From: an uncultured Eubacteriales bacterium
GTDB taxonomy: Bacteria; Bacillota; Clostridia; UMGS1883; UMGS1540
Assembly: GCA_900552775.1 (NCBI GenBank)
Contig: USAP01000017.1
Location: 1-16,919, forward strand
DNA: 16,919 nucleotides
Direction: 5' to 3'
The notes under the pieces are model-generated. The model was not told the DNA's origin. It made no database searches and saw only the letters and a program-made list of their open reading frames with translations. The position numbers were made by a program, and so were the translations under genes. Position 1 is the first letter of the stretch; each line of letters begins with the position of its first letter. Shown in pieces: positions 7,113 through 15,394 of this stretch.

Positions 7113-7289
7113 GTGTCAGAGATCAGAGTAAAAGACAGTGAGTCTTTAGACAGCGCATTGAGAAGATTCAAGCGTCAGTGTGCAAAATCAGGTGTTTTGT
7201 CCGAAATCAGAAAGAGAGAGCACTATGAAAAGCCCAGCGTAAAGCGTAAGAAGAAATCAGAGGCTGCTAGAAAACGCAAATTCAGATAA
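7113..7289 (+). CDS. rpsU: 30S ribosomal protein S21
   Basis: A small basic protein of the 30S subunit platform, near the 3' end of 16S rRNA, involved in initiation. The 58-residue protein matches S21 throughout: [21 protein letters not shown] at the start and a lysine/arginine-rich tail after KPSVKRKKK. The start is the GTG at 7113, with overlapping GGAGG motifs (7096-7104) and 8-base spacing; upstream in-frame codons would add residues unlike S21. It is a monocistronic unit with its own promoter (6952-6980) and terminator (7308-7354). Confidence 0.96.
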   Translation: MSEIRVKDSESLDSALRRFKRQCAKSGVLSEIRKREHYEKPSVKRKKKSEAARKRKFR

Positions 7290-7307
7290 GCAGAAAGATA
7301 ATTCAGA

Positions 7308-7354
7308 AGAACTGTAACGGTGCAGCGGCACTGGCTGCAGTTCTTTTTGTTTTT
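7308..7354 (+). terminator. Rho-independent terminator after rpsU
   Basis: AGAACTG (7308-7314) pairs with CAGTTCT (7338-7344), and GCAGC/GCTGC can pair inside. The outer stem runs directly into TTTTT-G-TTTTT (7344-7354). It lies 18 bases after the rpsU stop and separates rpsU from the comEC operon. Confidence 0.85.
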
Positions 7355-7407
7355 AAATAATCCGTTATATTATATTCAAAAACTTTCGTCGAAACGGGGA
7401 GTTACAT

Positions 7408-9672
7408 ATGAAAAGAACATTTCTTTTCGCCGCGTCGGCGCTTGCAGCCGGAATTATGCTCGGCGCCGGAGAAAGCGCGGCCGGGATTGCCGCGGCCTGC
7501 ATGGGACTTTTGGCTGTGCTTTTGTTTTTGTTCACAAAAAAAGAATATGCAAAAATTGCTTTGTGTACGGTACTTGTTTTCGCCGGCTTTTTTGAGATAT
7601 GCGCTGTAAAAAGCGCCGCGGTAAAAGATTGGACGGCGTTTGACGGAGAGAACGTGAATATAAAGGGCAGAGTTATAAATGTTCATGATGAGGAGAGTTA
7701 TGCTTATTTCGACTTGAAGGCAGACAGCATTTCGGACGGTGAAACGGAATTTAAAAATAAAAAAATCCGCGTATATAAATATGATGGTATGCCGCAGGTG
7801 CGCTATGGAGATATGGCAGAGTTTGCGGCGAATATACAAAAGGTTCGGCATGAGTCGGAAATGTATTACTTATCAAAAAGCATAGAGTTTAATGCCGTGA
7901 CGCACACCGATACGTTTGTGCTGCACGGGCGCGTGCTGCACAAATTTTCCCCGAAGGATAACGCCGTACTTTTGCATGACAGACTGAAAAATATTATATA
8001 TTCAAAATTCGGCGGCAGTGCGGCAGGCTTTCTTGCCGGAATACTTTGCGGAGACAAATCCAAAATGACCGAAGCTTCCTACAGCAGCTTTAAAATCTGC
8101 GGTATAGCGCATATTGTTGCGGTTTCGGGTATGCATATAAGCATACTTCTCGGAATATTGCAGGGAATTTTCGGTGTTTTTGGATTTAAAAAGACCAAGG
8201 CAGCGTTTGTGATATATCTTGCTGCTGTGTGGTTTTTTGTACTTATGACGGGCGCGAATGCGTCTGCCGTGCGTTCGGCTCTCGGCTTTACCGTGATGAT
8301 TGCGGCGCTTTTCTTAAAGCGCGATACGGACATGCTCAACAGCCTTGCGATTGCGGCTTTTGTTATGCTTGCGGCAAACCCTGCCATTTTGTTCGATTTG
8401 GGATTTCGCCTTTCGGTGCTGTCGATGGCGGGAATAGCTGTTTTTGCAGACAAAATCGCGAAAAAGCTTTGCTTTTTACCTGCTGCGCTGTCATCCGTCA
8501 TTGCAGCCACGCTGTCGGCACAGATTTTTACTTTGCCGCAGATTATTACGGTTTTCGGTACGGCGCCGCTTCTTGCGGCGGCAGCAAACATTGTGGTTTG
8601 TCCCGTTATGCCGTTTGTGCTTTGTACAGAAATACTGTTTGTGATATTCGGCAGTATTCCCGTTTTGGGAGGTATTTTGTATAAGCTTCTGTCTGCGCTT
8701 ACGTACGGCATCTTATACACGGCGGATATTTTCGCAAGTGCGCCCGCGGCATATGTTTCCGCCGAAGGAGCCGGGGCTTTTTTAGCGGCGCTTTTGCTGA
8801 TTGCGGTTTTATATGCGTTTCTTTCGGGCAGAAAGAATGTCTGCAAAGTCTGCTGCTGCGCAGTGGTCGGGATAATTGCCGCATTGGTGGTGTTAAATGC
8901 CGCAAATCCAAAAATCCGCGCGGCTTTTCTGGATGTCGGGCACGGAGACTGCTTTGTGCTTTCCGCGCCGCATGAATGTATTATGATAGACGGCGGAGGA
9001 AAAGACGGCGCGGGCGTTGCGGACGATACGATTATACCTTACATGAGCGAAAAAGGCATAAAAAGAATAAGCGCGGCATTTGTGACGCACTATCATTCAG
9101 ATCATGCCAAAGGAATATCGGAACTTTTGAGAAACGGAAAAATAGAACGGCTTGTGCTGCCGGTGGGAATATACGAAAACGATTTGGCAAAAGAACTTGC
9201 CGCCGCTGCAAACGCCGCCGGTGTGCCGCTTTACTGTATACGCGGCGGTGAAACGCTTGAACTCGGAGAAATCACGGTGAAGGCTTTTTCGGTGTATGAC
9301 GGCTCCGAGGAAAATAACGGCATGGTATACAGAGCCGAAAGTATGGGTAAAAAATTTCTTGTGACGGGCGATATAACCGCTGAAGCCGAGACACGGCTTT
9401 GCGAAGACGAAGATGTTACGGCGGATGTTTTGAAGATTGCGCATCACGGTTCAAAAACTTCTTTTAATCCGGGATTTATTTCGTCGGTAGGTCCGCGTGC
9501 TGCGGTGATTTCGGGCAACGGCTCCGTTCTTTCGGAGCAGGTATACGAAAGCGTAAAATTGCTTTCGGCGGAAGTATTTAATACGGATGAATGCGGAACC
9601 GTTGAATTTATTGCCGATAGAAACGGGTTTTGCGGAGTAAAAAGAGAAAGGAGCGGCGAAGATGAGTTATGA
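7408..9672 (+). CDS. comEC: ComEC/Rec2 DNA internalisation channel
   Basis: Polytopic membrane protein that passes single-stranded DNA into the cell during natural transformation. It is 754 residues, full length for the family. Domains in order: N-terminal membrane segments and an OB-like region (about 75-170); the competence membrane domain (about 205-475) with the hallmark HIVAVSGMHISILLGI at 235-250; and a C-terminal metallo-beta-lactamase-like domain (about 505-745). The last shows LDVGHGDC (508-515), IDGGG (527-531), THYHSDHAKG (560-569), TGDI (653-656) and HHGS (679-682), so the proposed nuclease site looks intact. GGGGAG precedes the ATG by 6 bases. The end overlaps holA by 11 bases. 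Other com genes are not in the window, so competence itself is not shown. Confidence 0.95.
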   Translation: MKRTFLFAASALAAGIMLGAGESAAGIAAACMGLLAVLLFLFTKKEYAKIALCTVLVFAGFFEICAVKSAAVKDWTAFDGENVNIKGRVINVHDEESYAYFDLKADSISDGETEFKNKKIRVYKYDGMPQVRYGDMAEFAANIQKVRHESEMYYLSKSIEFNAVTHTDTFVLHGRVLHKFSPKDNAVLLHDRLKNIIYSKFGGSAAGFLAGILCGDKSKMTEASYSSFKICGIAHIVAVSGMHISILLGILQGIFGVFGFKKTKAAFVIYLAAVWFFVLMTGANASAVRSALGFTVMIAALFLKRDTDMLNSLAIAAFVMLAANPAILFDLGFRLSVLSMAGIAVFADKIAKKLCFLPAALSSVIAATLSAQIFTLPQIITVFGTAPLLAAAANIVVCPVMPFVLCTEILFVIFGSIPVLGGILYKLLSALTYGILYTADIFASAPAAYVSAEGAGAFLAALLLIAVLYAFLSGRKNVCKVCCCAVVGIIAALVVLNAANPKIRAAFLDVGHGDCFVLSAPHECIMIDGGGKDGAGVADDTIIPYMSEKGIKRISAAFVTHYHSDHAKGISELLRNGKIERLVLPVGIYENDLAKELAAAANAAGVPLYCIRGGETLELGEITVKAFSVYDGSEENNGMVYRAESMGKKFLVTGDITAEAETRLCEDEDVTADVLKIAHHGSKTSFNPGFISSVGPRAAVISGNGSVLSEQVYESVKLLSAEVFNTDECGTVEFIADRNGFCGVKRERSGEDEL

Positions 9673-10648
9673 CATTTTAAAAAAGAGACTTAAAGAGAAT
9701 AATCTGCCGCATTTAATGCACTTTTACGGCGAAGAAACATTTCTCCTCGAAAGTTCCGTGTCGCTTATAAAGAAGAAACTCTTGGGAGATTCGGAGGATT
9801 TTAATCTGATAGTGCTGGAGGGCGATGTATCGGCGGACGAAATAGACGTTTCACTTAATACGCCGCCGTTTTTCGGTGAGACAAAGCTCATCTTGCTGCG
9901 CGAACTCGGCATTTTCAAAAGCGGAGCAAAAAATAAGGAAATATGGAAGGCGGCGTTTTCGGACGTGCCGCCGTATCTTTATATAATTGCCTGTGAGAGT
10001 AATTTTGACAAAAGAAATGCCGCCTATAAAGCTTTTGCAGAAAATGCTCTCACGGTGAATTTTGAACATCGCGAAAAATCGGAAATACGCGGCTGGTGTG
10101 CAAAGCAGCTGCAAAAAAAGAAAAAGCTTATAGATAACGATGCGCTTACGCTGCTTATAGACAGCGTTGGTGTGGACATGCAGGCTATATCGGCGCAGCT
10201 TGATAAAATTGCGGCGTACACCGGAGAAAGAGACAGAGTGACGGCGGCAGATGTGCGCGAAACCGTAAAAAGGGAGTTTTTCACAAAAGAGTACGTTCTT
10301 ACGGACGCTATGCTCTCAAAAAACAAAAAGCTTGCTCAAAACGTACTTTCGGAGCTGCTTTTTATGAGAACCGACCCCATAAGGCTTCTTTTTATTGTGG
10401 CTTCGTCATACATGTCCGCTTATAAAGCAAAGGTTGTTCTGTTGTCCGGCGGAAATGCGGCGGACGCGGCAAAAATACTTAAACTGCCGCGAGATTTTAT
10501 GGCAAAAAAATATGTTGAGTTTGCAAGAAAACTTGACGCAGGTTATCTTAAGAATGCAATTTCGGTTTTAAAAGATGCGGATTTAAGAGTTAAAAACGGT
10601 TCGGAAGACCCGGAAACGTGCATAAGACGTGTTGTTGCGGAACTTTAA
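9662..10648 (+). CDS. holA: DNA polymerase III delta subunit
   Basis: The delta subunit of the clamp loader opens the beta sliding clamp for loading onto DNA. The 328 residues fit the family. The N-terminal part has HFYGEETFLLES (about 21-32), the degenerate nucleotide-fold start typical of HolA. TPPFFGETKLILLRE (about 67-81) is the clamp-contact region, and the C-terminal half contains the helical domain with RTDPIRLLFIVASSY. AAAGGAG lies 8 bases before the ATG, inside the end of comEC. The comEC-holA pairing is common in Firmicutes. A tight downstream junction to the deacylase gene suggests one transcript. Confidence 0.93.
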   Translation: MSYDILKKRLKENNLPHLMHFYGEETFLLESSVSLIKKKLLGDSEDFNLIVLEGDVSADEIDVSLNTPPFFGETKLILLRELGIFKSGAKNKEIWKAAFSDVPPYLYIIACESNFDKRNAAYKAFAENALTVNFEHREKSEIRGWCAKQLQKKKKLIDNDALTLLIDSVGVDMQAISAQLDKIAAYTGERDRVTAADVRETVKREFFTKEYVLTDAMLSKNKKLAQNVLSELLFMRTDPIRLLFIVASSYMSAYKAKVVLLSGGNAADAAKILKLPRDFMAKKYVEFARKLDAGYLKNAISVLKDADLRVKNGSEDPETCIRRVVAEL

Positions 10649-10661
10649 AGGAGAAAACAAA

Positions 10662-11144
10662 ATGAATAAAAAGGAAATTTATGATTTTTTGAATAGTAAT
10701 AAAATTGAATATGAGGTAACGGAGCACCCGGCGCTGTTCAGTATGGATGATGTGTGCGATGTTGAGCTGCCTTATCCCGATGCGGACGCCAAGAATCTTT
10801 TCGTGCGCGACGATAAAAAAAGAAATTATTATCTTATAACCGTAAGAGGCGCAAAAAGAGTTGATCTTAAAGAGTTCGGCACAGAGCACAGAACAAGGCG
10901 GCTTTCGTTTGCTTCGGCGGACGATCTTAAAAAATACATCGGCGTGGAGCCGGGTTCAGTGTCTCCGCTCGGGCTGCTTAATGATGAGGAGCGCAAAGTG
11001 AAATTTTTCCTCGATTCGGAATTTAAAGACGTTACGGGGCGCATCGGCATTCACCCCAATGAAAATACGGCAACCGTGTGGCTTAAAACGGACGATCTTA
11101 TAAAGATTATAAAAGACCACGGAAATGAAACAGAGCTGTGGTGA
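10662..11144 (+). CDS. PrdX-type (ProXp-ala-like) Ala-tRNA(Pro) deacylase
   Basis: A 160-residue single-domain protein of the YbaK/ProRS-associated INS superfamily. Members hydrolyse mischarged Ala-tRNA(Pro) in trans, correcting errors of prolyl-tRNA synthetase. Typical features are YEVTEHPALFSMDDV (about 18-32), PYPDADAKNLFVRDDKKRNYYLITV (about 37-61) and the SPLGLLND segment near 106; the lysine in AKNLF is the conserved active-site position. In some clostridia a relative (prdX) sits with proline reductase genes; none are present here. Start ATG 10662 with AAAGGAG at an 8-base spacing. Its stop overlaps the ribosome binding site of the next gene. The family is firm; exact tRNA specificity is inferred. 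Confidence 0.85.
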   Translation: MNKKEIYDFLNSNKIEYEVTEHPALFSMDDVCDVELPYPDADAKNLFVRDDKKRNYYLITVRGAKRVDLKEFGTEHRTRRLSFASADDLKKYIGVEPGSVSPLGLLNDEERKVKFFLDSEFKDVTGRIGIHPNENTATVWLKTDDLIKIIKDHGNETELW

Positions 11145-11159
11145 GAGGAAAGATAAAAT

Positions 11160-12881
11160 TTGAAGTACCTTATACCTTTTTTTAAAAAATATATGAAAGA
11201 AAGCCTTCTGGCGCCGCTTTTTAAAATGATTGAAGCGCTGTGTGACCTTTTTGTGCCGCTTGTTGTGGTGCAGATAATCGATATCGGAATAGCCGGCGGA
11301 GACAAAAAGTTTATTGCAGGGCATTTTGCGATTATGGTTTTAATGGCACTTTTTGGGCTTTTGAGCAGCTTTACCGCACAGTATTTTGCGGCAAAAGCGG
11401 CTGTGGGAACGTCTGCCGGGCTTCGCCACAGCCTTTTTAAGCATATTGAAACGCTTTCGTTTACTGAACTTGACACGCTGGGAACGTCCACGCTCATAAC
11501 AAGGCTCACGGCGGATATAAACAGTGTTCAAAACGGAATAAACATGTTTTTGCGCCTTTTTCTGCGCAGTCCTTTTATAGTGTTCGGCGCAATGATTATG
11601 GCTTTTTCGATTGACCGCACGGCGGGACTTGTGTTTGCGGCGGTAATTCCCGTGCTTTTTATTATTGTTTTCGGGATTATGTTTATAACAAAACCGCGTT
11701 ATAAAAAGTGCCAGGACAGCGTTGACGCGGTTACGGCGTCCGTCCGTGAAAATCTCGATGGCGTGCGCGTTATACGCGCTTTCGGCAGAGAAGAAAGCGA
11801 AACGGAGCAGTTTGACGGCGAAAATTCGCTTCTTAACAGGCTTCAGCTTGTTGCGGGCAGACTTTCGGCTCTTATGAATCCGCTTTGTTATGCGGCGGTT
11901 AACGGCGCAATTATTCTGATACTTATGGTAGGAGCAAAAAAGGTTTCGGGCGGAGTGCTGCTTTCGGGAAACGTTGTGGCGCTTATAAACTATCTTTCGC
12001 AGATACTTGTGGAGCTTGTGAAGCTTGCAAATCTTATAGTGCTTTTAAGCCGTGCTGCCGTAAGCTGCGGCAGAATCGGAGCGGTTCTCGATACGAAAAG
12101 CTCCATGCAGTTTGGAAATATAACGGAGGGCGCGGGGGAATGTGCACTTGAGTTTGAAAACGTTTCGTTTAAATATGCCGGCGCCGGTGACGAGTCTCTT
12201 TCTGACATAAGCTTTTCTCTAAACCGCGGCGGTGTTTTGGGAGTTATAGGCGGCACGGGCAGCGGAAAAAGCACACTTTCGGGTCTTGCGGCGCGCTTTT
12301 ATGACGCAACACGGGGCAATGTGTCTTTTATGGGAAACAATATTAAAGACTGGGACAAGAATGCCCTGAGAGCGCGTGTTTCGGTTGTGATGCAAAAATC
12401 TCAGCTTTTTGCCGGAACTGTGCGGAGCAATCTTATGTACGGCAACCCGAACACTTCGGAGGACGATATGTGGCAGGCTTTGCACGCCGCTCAGGCGGAG
12501 GATTTTGTGCGCGAAAAGCCCGGTATGCTTGACACCAAGGTTGAGCAGGGCGGGAGAAACTTTTCGGGCGGCCAGCGGCAGAGGCTTTCCGTGGCGCGCG
12601 CCCTGGTTTCAAAGCCGCAGCTTTTGATTCTTGATGACAGCTCATCGGCACTTGACTATAAGACGGACGCAAATATGAGAAAAGCCATTTGTAATTTGCC
12701 TTATAAACCGGCAACAATAATAATAAGCCAGAGAACAGCCGCAATAGAGCATGCGGACAAGATTCTGGTGCTTGAAGACGGACATGCCGCCGGAACGGGC
12801 ACGCATGAAAAACTGCTTGAAACATGCCCGGTATACCGCGAAATATATAACAGTGCTTCGGGGGGTGAGAGCCGTGAATAA
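11160..12881 (+). CDS. ABC exporter half-transporter with degenerate catalytic site
   Basis: A membrane-plus-ATPase fusion of 573 residues, type IV (MsbA/BmrC-like) exporter fold. The transmembrane domain is about 15-310 and the nucleotide-binding domain about 328-565. Visible are Walker A GGTGSGKS (364-371), signature FSGGQRQR (468-475) and Walker B LLILDD (488-493). Asp493 replaces the catalytic glutamate, and Gln524 (SQRTAAI) replaces the switch histidine. This pattern marks the degenerate-site subunit of heterodimeric exporters such as TM287/TM288. The start is a TTG at 11160 with AGAGGAA 9 bases upstream. The last 8 bases overlap the next half-transporter, its likely partner. Drug or lipid/peptide substrates are possible and cannot be told apart here. 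Confidence 0.9.
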   Translation: MKYLIPFFKKYMKESLLAPLFKMIEALCDLFVPLVVVQIIDIGIAGGDKKFIAGHFAIMVLMALFGLLSSFTAQYFAAKAAVGTSAGLRHSLFKHIETLSFTELDTLGTSTLITRLTADINSVQNGINMFLRLFLRSPFIVFGAMIMAFSIDRTAGLVFAAVIPVLFIIVFGIMFITKPRYKKCQDSVDAVTASVRENLDGVRVIRAFGREESETEQFDGENSLLNRLQLVAGRLSALMNPLCYAAVNGAIILILMVGAKKVSGGVLLSGNVVALINYLSQILVELVKLANLIVLLSRAAVSCGRIGAVLDTKSSMQFGNITEGAGECALEFENVSFKYAGAGDESLSDISFSLNRGGVLGVIGGTGSGKSTLSGLAARFYDATRGNVSFMGNNIKDWDKNALRARVSVVMQKSQLFAGTVRSNLMYGNPNTSEDDMWQALHAAQAEDFVREKPGMLDTKVEQGGRNFSGGQRQRLSVARALVSKPQLLILDDSSSALDYKTDANMRKAICNLPYKPATIIISQRTAAIEHADKILVLEDGHAAGTGTHEKLLETCPVYREIYNSASGGESRE

Positions 12882-14538
12882 GGATATGCTAAAAAAGCTC
12901 AAACCATTTTTAAAGCCGCAGATTCCTTTTGCGGTGATATCGCTTTTGTGCGCTCTTGTAAGTTCCTCAGCAGCGATTATAATCCCGATTTTCTGCGGCC
13001 GCGCCATAGACTTTATGATAGGTGCCGGCAAGGTGGATTTTGCCGGAGTAATAAAATATGTGTATCTTATAGCCGCATCGGCAGCGGCGGGCGCCCTGGC
13101 GCAGCAGTTTCTGGCTGTATGCAACAACAAAATTGCATTTTGTATTTCGCGCGATATGCGCCGTGCTCTTTTTGAAAAACTTCAGAGACTTCCGCTTTCG
13201 TATCTTGACACTCACCGTTCAGGAGAGCTTTTAAGCCGCATGATTTCGGACGTGGATACTTTTTCGGACGGTATGCTCATGGGTATTTCGCAGCTTTTTA
13301 CGGGTATTATAGCAATACTCGGAACACTTCTTGTAATGATAGTGTATAACGCGCCAATAGCGCTGCTTGTTGCCGCGCTTACACCGCTTTCGCTTTTTTC
13401 GGCAAAGTTTATTTCGGGCAAAATCCGGCGCTGGTTCACGGCACAGGCAAAGCTCCGCGGCGAGCAAACGGCAATGATAAATGAGTTTACGGACGGAATG
13501 AAGGTCATTTCGTCTTATGCGAGAGAAGAAGAGACACTCTCGGAGTTTGACACGCTCAACGATGAGTTTAAAGCGGCTTCGTTTCGTGCAACATTCTTTT
13601 CAAGCCTTGTAAACCCCACAACAAGACTTTTAAACAATATCATATACGCATGCGTGTGCCTTCTGGGTGCGCTTTTGTCGGTTGGCGGAGGAATTACGGT
13701 GGGTCAGCTCAGCGTATTTTTAAGCTATGCCGGGCAGTATGCAAAGCCGTTTAACGAGATAAGCGCGGTTTTGACAGAGCTGCAAAACGCGAAAACATCG
13801 CTTTTGCGCATTTTCGAGCTTTTGGACGAGGCGGAGGAAACGGCAGACGGCACAGAGGAAACCGACGGCGGCGAGGTTGAATTTAAAAACGTGTCATTTT
13901 CATATTCGCCCGAAAAGCCGCTTCTTAAAAATATATCGCTTGCGGCAAAGCGCGGACAGCGGATTGCCATCGTGGGCCCCACCGGCTGCGGAAAAACAAC
14001 GCTTATCAATCTTCTGATGAGATTTTACGATGTCTGCGGAGGAAGTATAAGCATAAACGGCGCGGATATAAGAGAAATAAAAAGATATTCCCTGCGCCGC
14101 CATTTCGGCATGGTTTTGCAGGACACGTGGCTTAAAAGCGCCACGGTGCGCGAGAATATTGCATACGGAAAGCCCGATGCAACGGATGAAGAAATAGAAA
14201 ATGCCGCAAAGTCGGCGCATGCTCATTCGTTTATAAAGAGACTTCCGAAAGGCTACGATACTTTAATTGGCGAAGGCGGAGCGGAACTTTCGGCGGGGCA
14301 AAAACAGCTTCTCTGCATTGCGCGCGCCATGCTTTGTCTGCCGCCCATGCTTATTCTGGACGAGGCTACTTCTTCCATAGATACCCGAACGGAAATTAAA
14401 ATTCAAAGCGCGTTTGCAAAAATGATGAAGGGCAGAACAAGCTTTGTTGTGGCGCACAGACTTTCCACAATCCGTGAGCTGCGCTTGAAAAGGTTGCAGA
14501 CCCTAGCGCAGAGGTCGAGAAGCTGCGCAACGCCGTGA
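12874..14538 (+). CDS. ABC exporter half-transporter, 3' end replaced at a junction
   Basis: Partner half of the heterodimeric exporter. The transmembrane domain is about 15-310 and the nucleotide-binding domain starts at about 335. Walker A GPTGCGKT (368-375), Walker B MLILDEAT (492-499) with catalytic Glu497, and switch His528 (VVAHRL) are canonical. The signature is LSAGQKQL (472-479), not LSGGQ, complementing the degenerate first subunit. Homology ends at STIRE (531-535); relatives continue with a conserved strand and about 45-60 more residues. Here 19 unrelated residues follow before a stop at 14536-14538, because the DNA switches to phage sequence. The start is the GTG at 12874, inside the end of the previous gene, with a GGGGGTGAG site just upstream. 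The native gene would presumably be full length. Confidence 0.85.
   Translation: MNKDMLKKLKPFLKPQIPFAVISLLCALVSSSAAIIIPIFCGRAIDFMIGAGKVDFAGVIKYVYLIAASAAAGALAQQFLAVCNNKIAFCISRDMRRALFEKLQRLPLSYLDTHRSGELLSRMISDVDTFSDGMLMGISQLFTGIIAILGTLLVMIVYNAPIALLVAALTPLSLFSAKFISGKIRRWFTAQAKLRGEQTAMINEFTDGMKVISSYAREEETLSEFDTLNDEFKAASFRATFFSSLVNPTTRLLNNIIYACVCLLGALLSVGGGITVGQLSVFLSYAGQYAKPFNEISAVLTELQNAKTSLLRIFELLDEAEETADGTEETDGGEVEFKNVSFSYSPEKPLLKNISLAAKRGQRIAIVGPTGCGKTTLINLLMRFYDVCGGSISINGADIREIKRYSLRRHFGMVLQDTWLKSATVRENIAYGKPDATDEEIENAAKSAHAHSFIKRLPKGYDTLIGEGGAELSAGQKQLLCIARAMLCLPPMLILDEATSSIDTRTEIKIQSAFAKMMKGRTSFVVAHRLSTIRELRLKRLQTLAQRSRSCATP
14473..14484. other. Junction between chromosomal and phage sequence
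   Basis: Up to about 14478 the ABC exporter frame is intact. From 14478 another frame continues as a phage protein, with an in-frame stop just before it at 14475-14477. GC content and codon choice shift at the same place. No integrase gene, tRNA, direct repeat or inverted repeat marks the point. Both flanking genes are truncated at it. Assembly chimera or illegitimate recombination are the leading explanations. Confidence 0.75.
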
Positions 14539-14996
14539 CGAAAGCCAACGGCGAAGCTGCTGAGTACAAGAAGCAGCTCAAGGCAAAGCGTACCGATGAC
14601 GAGAACGCCGCACAGGAACAGGCTGACAAGCTGGCAGAGATGCAGAATCAGATTGAAGCCCTGACTGCCGACAAGGAAAACCTCGTCAAGGAAAAGACCC
14701 TTGCATCTTACCGTGAGAAGTTCGTTGCACAGGGTTATGACGCTGAACTTGCTAACAAGGCTGCGTCTGCACTGGCTGACGGTGACATGGACAAGGTGTT
14801 TAAGTTCCAGTCGGAGTTTATGACCGCCCACGACACCGCATACAAGGCTTCTCTGCTGAAGGATATGCCCACACCTCCGGGTGCGGATGGCAAGGGCGGC
14901 TCTGACAGTGATGGCGTGGCGTTTGCTAAGAGCCTTGCACAGCAGAACGCAAATACTTCTAAGGCATCGAGTGACGCAATGAGTGCTTTCCATTAA
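14478..14996 (+). CDS. Phage scaffold-like protein, 5' truncated
   Basis: About 172 residues of the C-terminal part of a phage protein survive; the true start is missing because the frame begins at the junction. The first in-frame start-type codon of note, GTG at 14535, has no ribosome binding site and follows residues that already read as part of the coiled coil. The first half is rich in Glu, Lys, Ala and Gln with heptad-like spacing (a long coiled coil). The second half holds a short helical segment and a Gly/Ser/Asp linker (PPGADGKGGSDSD). This composition, plus its place two genes before the major capsid protein, fits a head scaffold (DUF4355-like or GP20-like). The exact family is not certain. 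Confidence 0.7.
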   Translation, partial: AALEKVADPSAEVEKLRNAVTKANGEAAEYKKQLKAKRTDDENAAQEQADKLAEMQNQIEALTADKENLVKEKTLASYREKFVAQGYDAELANKAASALADGDMDKVFKFQSEFMTAHDTAYKASLLKDMPTPPGADGKGGSDSDGVAFAKSLAQQNANTSKASSDAMSAFH

Positions 14997-15009
14997 CAAG
15001 GAGGAAAAC

Positions 15010-15378
15010 ATGAAGTTTACCCGAAACACGGTCAACGGAATCAACGATACCATCCTTGCTTCCAATGACTACACAGCCATCCCCTTTACCGTAACCGAAA
15101 CTGCTGCGGTTAAGGCTGGCTATCCCATGACGCTGGCTGGCAAGAAAGCTGTTGCTGCTGGCGAGACCGGTTCTAAGACCATCAACGCTGACGGCATCCT
15201 GCTGTATGACGTTGACCCGGCAGAGAATCCCAATGCGTCCCTGCTGATTCGTGGTGTTATCGACACCAAGAAGGCAGCGGCAAGCTCTGGCTTCACCTAT
15301 GATTCTGATGCAATTACTGCGCTTAAGACTGCCATTCCCGGCATCTTCTGCCGTGACAATATCAGCGTGAACGCTTAA
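15010..15378 (+). CDS. Small phage head decoration/fibre-like protein
   Basis: A 122-residue protein between scaffold and major capsid genes. It is rich in Ala, Thr, Asp and Ile, likely all-beta, without membrane segments. The stretch GILLYDVDPAENPNASLLIRG (about 61-81) resembles phage head fibre or decoration proteins that coat the capsid surface. I judge this by position and general likeness, not by a diagnostic motif. AAGGAGG lies 5 bases upstream of the ATG; an upstream in-frame TTG at 14983 would overlap the scaffold stop and is not favoured. A GGAGG site for the capsid gene follows its stop directly. Confidence 0.6.
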   Translation: MKFTRNTVNGINDTILASNDYTAIPFTVTETAAVKAGYPMTLAGKKAVAAGETGSKTINADGILLYDVDPAENPNASLLIRGVIDTKKAAASSGFTYDSDAITALKTAIPGIFCRDNISVNA

Positions 15379-15394
15379 TAGGAGGTAAAACAAC

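Noticed and set aside
8079..8846. Long minus-strand open frame within comEC
   Set aside because: It is antisense to a clear comEC membrane domain, with Ala/Ser/Lys-rich composition expected from a shadow frame and no family likeness.
14478..14538. The 19 extra C-terminal residues of the second ABC half-transporter as a new domain
   Set aside because: They are an out-of-frame reading of the phage scaffold sequence, which has a sensible coiled-coil frame over the same bases.
14403..15065. Long minus-strand open frame across the junction
   Set aside because: It is antisense to the exporter end and scaffold gene, spans the junction and has no supporting ribosome binding site or motif.
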